Assembly: GCA_020796225.1 (NCBI GenBank)
Contig: CM036767.1
Coordinates: 24,496,100 to 24,560,099 of the forward strand
Direction: 5' to 3'
Length of the DNA: 64,000 nucleotides
From: Arion vulgaris
Lineage: Eukaryota > Mollusca > Gastropoda > Stylommatophora > Arionidae
Position numbers and translations under genes: made by a program. Under the pieces are notes generated by a model, which saw nothing but the letters and a program-made list of their open reading frames with translations, had not been told where the DNA came from and did no database searches. Positions 43,753 through 54,803 of the stretch are shown piece after piece (position 1 is the first letter of the stretch; each line of letters opens with the position of its first letter).

Positions 43753-46578
43753 ACATGCGATCCGTGGCAAGGGAACTCTCTGAAGCAATCCTGAAAGCAA
43801 CACGGAAACCATCCCTAGAGGCGCACGGAAGGATTACAAGCCATACTGGACAGTAGAGGTTCAGAAGCTTGAAAATGACCTTGAGGTGGCAAGGAGAGAG
43901 GCAGAACAGGCACAGACAGTAACAACCAATACTGCTTACAAGGCTACAGCGGCTAAGTACAAGCGTGAGGTCAAACAATCAGCACGACAGAGCTGGGTTG
44001 ATAAGACCGTTTCCCCTGAACCTTGATAGGGACAGCCATAAATTGTGGAAACTGGCAAAAGCGCTGAGTGATGAAAACACTAGCCGACCCCAAGAGTCCT
44101 GGAACAAGATAAAAGATGTGCTCGGAAGGAAGCTGCAAATGTCCTAATGAAAAATATGCCGAAGTCAGCATAACAAAAGACAACAGTGATGACACAAAGA
44201 GAAAAGCGCGAGCCCTCCAAGGCGAGCCAAGAAAAGCCGATAGTCACCTATCAGATACTTTCACCAGCAAAGAGTTCGAAGAGGCATCAAGGGAGCTCAA
44301 GCTCAGAAAGTCGCCCAGAAAGGATGGGATCACAAATGAGATGCTTAAAAACTTGGGTACTAGAGCAAAGACAGCTCTACTGGCCATCCTAAATATGTCG
44401 TGGAGGACAGGCATAGTACCAAGAGAATGGAAGGAACCGATCATGGTACCCATCCTAAAACCAGGCAAAAATAAACTCGACCCGGAGAGTTATAGACCAA
44501 TAAGCCTCCTACACTGCACATGCAAACTCATGGAACGCATGGTGAACAAACAGCTATCTTGGCACTTGGAGAGCAAAGGGCTTCTCATGGAACAACAGGG
44601 AGGCTTTCGGAAGTACCAATCTACAGAAGATCAGGTAACCTATATCGCCCAGGAAATCGAGGATGGTTTCCAAGAAAAGAAACAGACACTGGCAGTTTTG
44701 GTAGATATAGAGATGTTTGACACAGTCTGGAAAGAGGGGCTAAAACTGAAACTTCTCACTCTCGGTATAAAGGGAAGAATGTACAAATGGCTTGATAGAT
44801 ACCTAGAGAACAGAACAGCAAGGGTTCAAGTTCAGGGGTACACAAGTATGAAGGCCACATTAGAGTAAGGAGTCCCCCTAAGTCAATGACATAGCAACAT
44901 GCCTACCAAAGCGAGTACACTCTGCCATGTATGCTGGCAATATGGGCCAGAGAAGAGTCAATGCCCATAGCAACAAATCGACTGCAAGATACGCTAAATA
45001 AGCTGGAAATATGGTCAAAAAGGTGGAACATGAACATTAATGCTTCTAAAACCACCTACATGGTGTTCTCGCAGAACAACCAGAATTACAAAATTAAGCT
45101 TAAAGTCAACGAGCAGGATCTTCCAGAAAGCAAGACTCAACGTACCTGGAGTCACACTCGACCGAAAGCTGACTTGGTGCCCCCAAATTGAAAATGCTAC
45201 GGCAAAAGCATTATGCGCAAACTCGCAGGCTCCATGTGGGAAGCAAACACCAGAATCCTCAAAACACTCTACTCTGGAAGAGTGCGACCGGTTCTGGAGT
45301 ACAGCATTGCAGCATGGAGTAATGCATCCAACAAGCAATTCGCTAAAGTGAGCAATAGTCAAAACCATGCAGTACGCATTATCACAGGAGCCATGAAGTC
45401 CACGCCCATCAAGGGGATGGAAACAATCACAGGCATTCAACAAATGGCGGACAGAAAAGTCTTGATATTGGCGTAAAAACTAAAACGGCTACATTCCCAC
45501 CTTATGTACGAAAGAATGAACGGACTCGGAAGGGGCAGGATAAAGAGAACCAGCTTAGCAAAAAAATGCCAAAGTACTGACCGCACATCCGGCCCTAGCA
45601 AAATATAAAGTCAAATCAATCCCGCAATCGATAAGTGCCCGCCGTGAAAACCAAAATGCGGAGCTAAGGGGAAACAATCCCAGGTATAATGAAGAAAGAG
45701 CAGCAAGAAAACTTCGAAAGAAGAGCTGCCACAGAAAAATACATAGCCACAGAGTACCCTGAAAATGAGTGGATACACGTGTATACTGATGGATCGGCAA
45801 GGAATGCAATCAGCGATGGCGGAGTAGGAATAGTGCTTAAACTCTCAAAGAAAGTGACGGTCACGCGATTGTCACAGGTAAGTGCTCGAATAACTACCGG
45901 GCAGATGCAATAAGAACAGCGGCCGAAATGATCCTAGAGAGAAGAGTCACCTCTCGCAACAAAGTCGTGATATTCACCGATGCTCTATCGGTCATCAACG
46001 GCACTCAAAAGTGTAGGCAAAACAGAGCTCAATGAGCTGAAAGCGACCCTAGATGCACTAATGTACTCACTTAAACGCACCGTCATTCATTGGATACCAT
46101 CACACTGCAACATAAGCAGAAATGAACAAGCCGACCAGCTAGCTAAAGAAGGAGGGCGACTACCACAGACTGATCTTGAGATCAGTTAATAGGAAGCCAG
46201 AACAACCATTGGCTGGCACTATATAGACAAATGGTCAAAAGACCATCCAAAGTACAACAACAGCGACGGGTACTATGGTCTATATCGTAGTGAACAAGTT
46301 GCTATATTCCACCTCCGTAACGGCCACAACAAGCTTCGCGCCCACATGTTTAACAAATTAAAAATTGACACAACTAGCCTGTGCCCATGCGAAAAGGCGG
46401 ACATGACAGCAGACCACATACTGCAAGATTGCCAACTGATAGCAGGCCTAAGAAAAGAAACCTGGCCCATAAACACACAGCTTGAGAAGCTGTACGGAGG
46501 AATGGAGTCCCTTAAAACCATGGTAGCATTTATGATAAAATATGGTTCATCAGTCTAGGCGGATCGAGAGAGAGAGAG
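43753..46578 (+). mobile_element. LINE family A, copy 3, with 12-bp target duplication
   Basis: A 2.8-kb 5'-truncated copy flanked by ATACCTCATGAT (43741-43752 and 46579-46590). It contains the EN-RT linker, RT motif 1 PGKNKLDPESYRPISLLHCT (44464), QGGFRKYQSTEDQVTYIAQE (44605), motif A LVDIEMFDTVWKEG (44700), RNase H YTDGSARNAI (45783) and VIHWIPSHCNISRNEQADQL (46084), and a (GA)n tail. A deletion removes the YADD catalytic pair (MYAGN at 44929). Other frameshifts occur, so it is inactive. Confidence 0.92.
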
Positions 46579-46844
46579 ATACCTCATGATGCATCAAGAT
46601 GCTAAGGATGATCAATACAGTATTGTTCTAGAAAAGGCAGGAAAATGTAGGGACTGTCTGCATAGACAAATCTAAAGGCACATGTCCAAAAATAGTTGAG
46701 AATATTTCTTATCCGGAATGGCTTCACTGTAGGAGGAAAAGAGGTGGGGAAGCCGATAGCGGTTCCTGCCCACACGCAACGATTAATAGTGCAATAGACA
46801 GAATCTATGCATGTTGTGTCGGGAATCAAAGAAAAATTCAGACA

Positions 46845-47245
46845 ATATGATGTCGAGTATTTGAAATATGTTTTATTCAATCACCCACAAATAAGACATT
46901 ACCAATGTGTCTGAATTGCCACAAGATGTTTTCACATGAAGTTATGAAACCTTCGTGATTAGAAGAACATGTGATCAAAATACATCCTGACAGAAAAGAT
47001 AAAAACATATCGTACGTTCAAGCTTAGAGATCAACATTCGAGACGTCCAACTTTGGCTGGTATGGTTTCGGCGACAATAAAACAAGAAAACGATGGGTTA
47101 CCTCTTCATGTAACATTTCCTTACTTATTGCTAAATCTGAAAAAACCGCACACTATTGGCTAAGAATTGATACTGCCAGCTGTGAGGGAAGTTCTGCATT
47201 CTGTACTGCATACGCCGCGGTCTGAAATTATTTTAAACCCTTTCG
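46845..47245 (+). pseudogene. hAT-like (ZBED5-type) transposase N-terminal fragment
   Basis: In shifting frames it reads a BED-type zinc finger block, MCLNCHKMFSHEVMKPS and EEHVIKIHPDRKDKN (C-C...H-H), then LLIAKSEK and ELILPAVREVLHSVL. The order and spacing resemble the domesticated-like ZBED5/FAM200 branch of hAT transposases. At least three frameshifts or stops occur. The dimerisation and catalytic parts are absent. Confidence 0.6.
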
Positions 47246-48099
47246 CTCTGTATTATTTGGACCTCTGGACGCATTTATTTTGCGATTCAAATTTAACATT
47301 CAATGTCAATTAGTTTTAACCTTTATAACTCTAGTACTGTTTCTCTAAAGTATGACATATTATATATTAAATTGTTGCTAATTGGATGTGGAATGCATTA
47401 ATATAATAATATTTTACATCAGGTGATATACGTTTGAGAAAATTAGATTATTGTAGCATGACTATTTTCAAAGAACAAAAATCATTAAAAATATTTTTAC
47501 GCTCGGTTTGTATTACATCTTAATATTCATAGATGTTTCAGAAGTAGCAGTTAAATGAAGATAATCCATGTGCGAACATATTCTATAAGTTTCATCTAAT
47601 TAGGTACAGTAGTTTTTATAATATTCACTTTTAGTGCGGACACGTCAATAAATGGAATGTGGAATGCCCATTCTTTAGATGCAATTATTACATTAGACTT
47701 ACAACTATCGATATTGCATTTCATAAACAATCAAATGTCGTTGTTACCATCAATTAAATCTTCTTCATTACTATCACTAGTTATAATTTGATGTAACAGT
47801 ACTCAAGATTACACTGTAAACATCGTCGGAATCATTAACGTTTAAAAAAAAGTCTCAACTTGAACACAATAATACACTGCTTTCTCTCTTTCAAATCTTT
47901 GTTAAATGGAGATAGTAATGTACCTACATATATGTACTTTCCGTTTCTGAAGATTTTTTAAACTTCAGTAAAGGAGTTGTGAAGATACATTCGTTTCCGT
48001 GAACAGACATCCAAAAGCCAATATATCGGTTTTGCGACATCATGAACATTACTCTGAACCGATATATCGGCTCTACAGTCCCATTGGGTTAAGTCTCAT
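47246..48099. other. No gene seen, NFU1 intron 2
   Basis: AT-rich DNA. The only structure noted is CCGATATATCGG-type palindromic sequence around 48020-48072 (CAATATATCGGTTTT and ACCGATATATCGGC). Confidence 0.4.
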
Positions 48100-48604
48100 G
48101 GAGAAATAACACAGTGTAGAAATGAATCGTCGAAATGATGTTTTGAAGACTACTTTTAAAGCTTTCTTTATAACTCGATGCGTCTACTTTACCAACAAAT
48201 GAGTCTTTACCTCTGGTGCACGTTCGCTTGGTCACATCTGGTGCACATCTTCTTCTCGGTCTGCCTCTGCGTCCTGGGACCCTGCCCTCTAGTATTGTTC
48301 TTTCCAGGCCATCGTGACGCTTGACGTGACCAAAGTATCTATTTTTTCTGTATAGTATGTTGTTTATCAGCCAATTCTCTTTAACATTTAGTTCTTTCAG
48401 GACATCAGTGTTCTTTCTTTTTCTGTCCATGGTATTCGTAGGATCTTTCTGTAGCATTTAGTTTCGAAGGACTGGATTTTTGTTCTTGTTTTTGTGTAAT
48501 GGTCCATGATTCACAACCATAAGTAGCCACTGGGAAAATGCATGCTCTCAATATTTTTAATTTTAATATTTTCCTGGTGCTTTGCCACATGTTCTTCATT
48601 GTGT
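48100..48604 (-). mobile_element. LINE family B-like 3' end
   Basis: The minus strand encodes LKILRACIFPVATYGCESW (about 48570-48510), a frameshift, then LKELNVKENWLINNILYRKN, RYFGHVKRHDGLERTILEGR and VPGRRGRPRRRCAPDV. Interrupted at its 5' side by the piggyBac-type MITE at the TTAA at 48605. Confidence 0.7.
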
Positions 48605-49302
48605 TTAACACTGTCGCTGACACCGACTACAAAAGTCGGCAAATACCAACTCCCTTTCGCTGCCGTTGTCGGCCGACATGTGCCGCGACGATGTCTTTTT
48701 AAACAGGGAGTATCGCTTTGCAAACGGGATCCGTGACGTACTACTTCCGTATTGTTCCGACGAGCTCTCAAAATGACGGATCTAACACACACTCGAAACG
48801 ACAGTATTAGTCTGATTTTTCACTATTTTACGTGATTTTTTGTAAATAAACAAAAATTTTCAAGTGGACTGACATTAGCTGATGATTAGTGATTTCCAAA
48901 ATGACTCTTTTTTTGACTTTTTAGCCAGTGATAGTGTTAAAACGAGCTCTGAATGTGATATGAATTTGAACTGTGATTCATGTGACGATGTTTATAGATC
49001 AATAGCAAACATTCCCAGGGGTACAGGAGTAGGTGACGGACACCCAACTTGAAAACGATGGCATATCATACTGTGGATAGGTATGGGGATATCAGTTACT
49101 ACAATAGCTTGTGGATTATAATGAATATATTCCACATATAGACAGGTTAGTAGCTCATTAATATATGAACACTATTCCGTAGTTTAAAAGTCCTAAGTTT
49201 ATTAGTTCATTTTTAAGATTTTTGAAATTGTCACCCTGAAAACTGATCATACCGAAAAAATAGCGTGGCAGTGTTGAAAAATGGCTGGCAGCAAAGTGTT
49301 AA
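48605..49302 (+). mobile_element. piggyBac-type MITE, copy 2
   Basis: TTAA at 48605-48608 and 49299-49302. It includes about 50 bp at its left end (with ACAAAAGTCGGCAAATACCA) that copy 1 lacks, and an internal TTTTTTTGACTTTTTAGCC segment. Its right end is slightly shortened. Same orientation as copy 1; inserted in a LINE. Confidence 0.8.
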
Positions 49303-50239
49303 CTTCTTGATTGCTATTGCCAATCTTCATGAGATCAACAGATACCTCTCTAAAATGATGTTAAGAACTCTTTGAATCAATTACAATGTTTTTTGGAAAA
49401 CAACAATGATTCTTTTAGATAGATGTTATTGAAAAGTTATATGCATATTGCTTATCTGACAGATTTATACAACAAATTTATTGAAACGAATATACAACTG
49501 TAAGGAAATGATTATAATTTGATCACAGCAAAAGTAATTATTTCTGTGTTCGTGTCAAAACTTGCGTTGTATTAACATTTGACAATTTTATCAGTTTTCA
49601 AATCTTTCTTCAATGGAAGATATCAACTGATGTCGATATTCTGGTTTATAGCCAGCATTTGGAAGCACGAAAAGAAGATTTTGCAATACGTTTTCAGAAT
49701 TTACTCAATATGACCACTCCAGATTGGGTCATAGAACATTCTTAAATATTACGAATGCCTTCCGGTTTTCAAAACGGCTGCTGACTGTTGTGTCTAGTGA
49801 TGGCACCCATAAAATTAAGAAATTCTCTTCTGTTTCTGTATCATGGTTTAAAAATATTTGCATGGAACGCACATATTCTATAGTTAATACAGGATTACTG
49901 TGTTTTTATGCTTTTTTTCCCATTCAGGACGTGATGCAGATGGACAGAATCTGCTCCTTGCAGGACGCTTGTGTAGCAATCAACGACTAGGGAATGCTTA
50001 CCCGAAACAAATGTTTGCAGAACCAGATGCAGCAGGTCGTAAGGTGCACAGCATGGTGCAACGACCCCTCAAAAATGAGGAATGAGATAACGGATTCTAT
50101 GGTCGCTGCTCTGTCCCCGAGCCTTAGCCACAGAGAAAGAATATTAGACCAACCATCACGAGGGCGGCCAAAATAACTGCTGGTGATCACGCTGTCACTG
50201 GTGCTAAAGCAAAGGGGCGGCAGGAAAACCTTGCAGTAC
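49303..50239. other. No gene recognised, NFU1 intron 2
   Basis: AT-rich to 49920, then less so up to the LINE A-like EN domain. The segment 49980-50240 may be the 5' part of that LINE, but no motif confirms it. Confidence 0.35.
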
Positions 50240-53200
50240 AAACCCCACCAGACTCAGGAGATTCAACATAATCTGCTGGAACGCCGAAGACATTTACACC
50301 AGAAAGAGCAGGCCCTAGCAGGAAAAAATAGACCTTGCATGTATTCAGGAAACACACGTCAAACCCCGCACACAGATTCTCTGTCCGAGGTTATCAGTTA
50401 TACAGATATGGCCACACGGAAGGGGGGGCAGGCGGGGGCCTCATCGCGTGAGCAACAGATACACCCTGAAACAGATAGAAGTCAACACAATTGGGAAGCA
50501 GAAATCATAGGAATTGACATCTTTGTAGACAACTAACAGATTCGAACTAACAGAGCACTTGTGCTGGAAACCATGACACTGACCAATACAAACTGTCTTG
50601 TAGTGGGAGATTTTAACAGTCACTCAGAAAGGTGGGATACCAAGACACCATTGTAAAAGGGGGTAGAAAAGTGGGAAAGAGATAACAACCTGCATCTCAG
50701 GAATGGACTCGATGACCCACCAACCTTCTACTCAAGAAAATAGAAAAATATATCCTCCAGATCTCGTCTTTGCCACCTGGACATAGCACAGAACTTGGAT
50801 CGAACCTTCATGGAACAGCTAGGAGACAGTGACCACAAACCTGTCAAGCTCTCCTTGGATTAGATATTTCACCCAAGTCCAAAAAATAATGACACAGTGT
50901 AACTACAAAAGAACTGACTAGGCACGGTTTACGAGGCTCAGCGACATCTACTGTGACCCCATAAATACACACCCAAAAAGATAAGGAACATGACAGACCT
51001 ACTCAACATATCCATTTTGAGAGCAGCAAGAGATTCAATTCCTAGAGGTGCAAGAAGAGATCCAAAATGTTGAGGATGAAGTGAGTCAGGCCAGAGAAAG
51101 AGTAGAAACTGAGCAGAGCATAGACAGCAACATAGCACTCAAGGCAGCATCGCAAATATAGGAGAGCAGTTAAGAAAGCTGCAAGGCAGAGCTGGAGAGA
51201 CAAGATGTCTCAACATAGACAGAGGTGAGTTGAAGACGCACTCCAGGGTCTTAACCTTCCAAAGTCACCAGGAAAGGATGACATCACAAATGAGATGCTC
51301 ATCAACCTAGGCAAGAAAGTCAAGAAAAAGCTGCTAAAAGTTTTGAATGCAAGCTGGAAGGTTGCAGAAATACCTAGTGAATGGAAAGAAGCTATCACAG
51401 TGCCCAATCTAAAACAAGGAAAAGATAGATTCGATCCAAGAAATTGTAGACCAATTAGACTCTTTAAAAATTAGCCTCTCTGGAAAAGTGATGGATAGGC
51501 TTCTCAACAGAAGACTCATGTGGCACCTGGAGTAAAAACAATTGATACTACTACAGCAGAGTGGATTCAGTCAGCATGGATCAACAGAAGACCCAATAAC
51601 ATTGAAAAGGCGATCGAAGGTGAATTTCAAGAAAAGAAACATACACTAACGGTATGGGTTGACGTGGAGGTTTTCGACAGGGTCTGGAGAGAGGGACTCA
51701 AAGTCAAACTGCTCGGAATCAAAAGACGCTTGTATATCTGGATGTGTTACTATCTGGTAAATAGAACAGCCAAGTATAGGACCAGGAAAACATAGCAGAA
51801 GGCAATCATCAAAAAGTTGTTCCCAAAGAGGAATTCCTGTCTCCAACGCTACTTCAGTTTTATAAATTATTATGGAAGACATCCCCAATAGAGTACATGA
51901 TGCAATCTACGCTGATGATCTGGCACTGTGGACACTAGAAGAATCAATAGCAGTAGCCACCTCAAGGATGCAAGATGTAATTAAAAAGCTAGAAATATAG
52001 ACCAGGTCTTGACTGCCTTTACAAATGAAAATGAAAGCAATTTCACAGTCTTCAGCCTATCCAAGAAGAAACCAATACTCAAACTCAAGTTCAATGACCG
52101 CCTACTCTCAATGGACGAATGTTCAACATATATGGGAATCAGCATGGACAGCAGGCGGACATGGAAAACACAGATAGGCAAATCTGGGGGAAAAAAGCAA
52201 AGAAGAAAATGGGGATCGTGAACAACAAATTACAGGCACCAACAGGGGTGCAGGTTGTAGCATTCTGAAAAGGCTTTACACTGGGAGAGGTTGACCAGTA
52301 CTTGAGTATGGCATAACAATCTGGGTCATAATCTCCAAGACACACTTCATAAAGCTAAGCCGAGTGTTAAGTCAAGCCTCACGGATCATCACTGAAATCA
52401 TGTCTACCCACATAGAAGTACTGGAAACGGCCATAGAACTTCATCCAACGGAGGACAGGGTACTTCAACGATGAGAAAAATGCAAGAGACTGATGAACCA
52501 CCCAATGCACCCCCAAATAAACAGCTAAGGTAGGGGCAGATTGAAAAGGAGTAGCTTCATGGCAAACTCCAAAGCGCTTGCCCACGCAGACCAAATATTG
52601 GCACTGGCTCAGCCAAGACACATACAACCAGTCAGCACCTCTCCTCCCTGGTCATAAAGGCTCCCAGAGCTGGATGCCCTCAATGCAGCTGCAAAATGGC
52701 ACTACAACATATGAAACAAATACATGGAGAAATGGTGCTTTTGATCTGCTATCTCAGCAGTGAAATCTGAAAGGAACACAGAACTAAGTGATCTCAGGAC
52801 AACCATAGCCCAGTTGGCCATGATTCTGAGAGTGTAGTAATTCAGTGGATACCCTCAGACTCCAAGATCAATGGGAATGAAGATGCTGACAGACTGGCTA
52901 AAGAGGGAGCAGGGATGCCTCAAGATGACAACCTGGTCAGCTAGCAAGAAGAAAAACCGCGCCAGAGGGCACTACACAACAAAGTGAGAAAAATAACACA
53001 CAAAACACAACAAGCATGATGGATATTACGAACTGCCCAGAAGAGACCACATTATCATACTTCGCCTCCGGACGGGTCACAACAGAATGAGAACAGAACT
53101 AGATTCAAGATCGGACAAATGACCTGTGCCCTTGTGGTTTGGCGAATATGACGACAGAGCATGTCCTACAGAACTGCTCCAGATATGAGAAGAGGTGGCT

Positions 53201-53260
53201 CACTTACACCAGCGTCCAAGAAAACTGTATGATGTGACTGATAGGGGCCTTTATTAGAGA
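50240..53260 (+). mobile_element. LINE family A-like, older diverged copy (EN-RT-RNase H)
   Basis: EN: RFNIICWNAEDIYTRKS (50257), CLVVGDFNSHSERW (50597), QLGDSDHKPVKLSLD (50818). RT: LPKSPGKDDITNEML (51256), QEKKHTLTVWVDVEVFDRVW (51628), IYADDLALWTLEESIAVA (51908, YADD intact). RNase H: SVVIQWIPSDSKINGNEDAD (52828). C-terminus: ENRTRFKIGQMTCA-like (53090) and TTEHVLQNC-like (53150). Same domain order and motifs as copies 1-3 but much more diverged, with many frameshifts; probably a sister subfamily or an older insertion. Confidence 0.85.
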
Positions 53261-53539
53261 ATCTGAAATCCCAGTCTAGTGAGCTCGCAGAGGAAGAAGA
53301 AGAAAATGTACAAATAACAGAATTGTTATTGGAGGAAGAGTTGATAGAATTGTCAACACATGAAGAGTTGAAATAGAAAATTGAATAATGGATATCAAGA
53401 ATTGTGTCTACAAAGTTAAATTTCAATATTATATCTACTCTTATGGGCTACAGAAAAGAAGTTGTTTATTGTATTTCCATCACCCTATTTAGCTGAAAGT
53501 ACATTTATCATGGTCACCAGACTATTCACAAAGAAACGA

Positions 53540-53996
53540 AACAGATTGTCAATAGAGGACTCATCATCATCATCAGGTGCCGTCTCCACATCGAAGGTTG
53601 GCTGCAATGAATCTCCAGCATCCTCTGTCTTTCGCCTTGGTGTTGCACACTGCCAGACTGTAACCTGTCCATTTCTTAAAGTTTCCTCCCACTTATCTCT
53701 CGGTCTTCCTCTTGCTCTTCCTCCCTCAACTTTCCCTCTAGTAAATGTTTTATCATGGTGTCATGCCTTTTTATGTGCCCAAAATACTTTACTTGTCTGA
53801 ATTTTATTTCTCTTAATAATTGTTTCTTCATGCCTAGTTTTCCTAAAACTTGTTTTTTTGTCCATGAAACTCTGCTTATTCTTCTATATATCCACATCTC
53901 AAATGCATCAATTCTGTCTTCTAATAGAGGAATACAGCGATTTAAAATTATTGATGACAAAAATGTCATCAAACATCGAAAAATTAGTTTCATCAC
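53540..53996 (-). mobile_element. LINE family D 3' end, minus strand
   Basis: Open from 53996: DAFEMWIYRRISRVSWTKKQ, VLGKLGMKKQLLREIKFRQ, VKYFGHIKRHDTMIKHLLEG, then a frameshift and the GDSLQPTFDVE end, with a (GAT)n tail at about 53561-53575. Very similar to 23160-23540 and less damaged. Confidence 0.8.
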
Positions 53997-54696
53997 ATCA
54001 AACTCAGCTCTAATTAATACATTATAACATAAATTGTGTCAATGATACTGTGAGGAATACACCAATATTGGTATTATCTTTTAATAAACTAACTGATAAA
54101 TGTGTTCTTTTTTCAATTTATAGCATGTACAATATAGTTTACACTAGGGCGCTATCGAATTATTCACTGAAAAAGGGGGCGTTCATTCAAAAAAGATTTG
54201 GAACCTATGATCTAGAGGCTTTTATCAGTTCTTCATTAATTGGTAGAGGAGTTCTTTTTAGCCTCTTCATCAAACTTTAGTAGTTCTGATGGTTGAGGTA
54301 TATTTAGAATTAAACAAAAATGTTCTGTCTATCTTTGCTTCTGATGTGAATACTTATGAACTTTATTCTTGATTGGGCCAACCCTTTGAAATATAAGTTC
54401 CAGTTAATTGTTTAAGTATATTGTAGAGCATTTTACTGTTTCCAATTTTAGCCATCTTTTAAGTAAACTTAATGAGCAATTTAAAACTTGTCACACATTC
54501 CTGATCAAATTGTCACTCGTTGCATTTGACTACCAAGACAGAAGAACATGGAATACAAAACTGGAGGAAAGTCATTGTTAGACAGATAAAGGGACACTGT
54601 GTAATAACTAAGAATAAGAATTCAGCCAAAAAGAAAACCAAATATTGCTAATTAAGAAATAGAAAAACATGTATTAAATATTTTTTTATTACACAG

Positions 54697-54763
54697 GATG
54701 CTTTTCCGCATTGATGGTGTTAAAGGTGTATTCTTTTCAAAGGATGCTATTACAGTAACCAAA
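54697..54763 (+). CDS. NFU1: NFU1 exon 3: Nfu N-terminal domain, middle
   Basis: A 67-nt exon encoding MLFRIDGVKGVFFSKDAI and TVTK, the conserved Nfu_N segment equivalent to [21 protein letters not shown] of vertebrates. The acceptor (a T-rich tract then CAG at 54694-54696) and donor GTAAGC at 54764 are strong. It enters in phase 2 and leaves in phase 0, consistent with exons 2 and 4. A piggyBac element begins only about 40 bp beyond the donor, so the insertion lies just inside intron 3. Confidence 0.95.
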
Positions 54764-54803
54764 GTAAGCAAATCTTTATGTAGTGAAATGAATAAGTCAC
54801 TTA

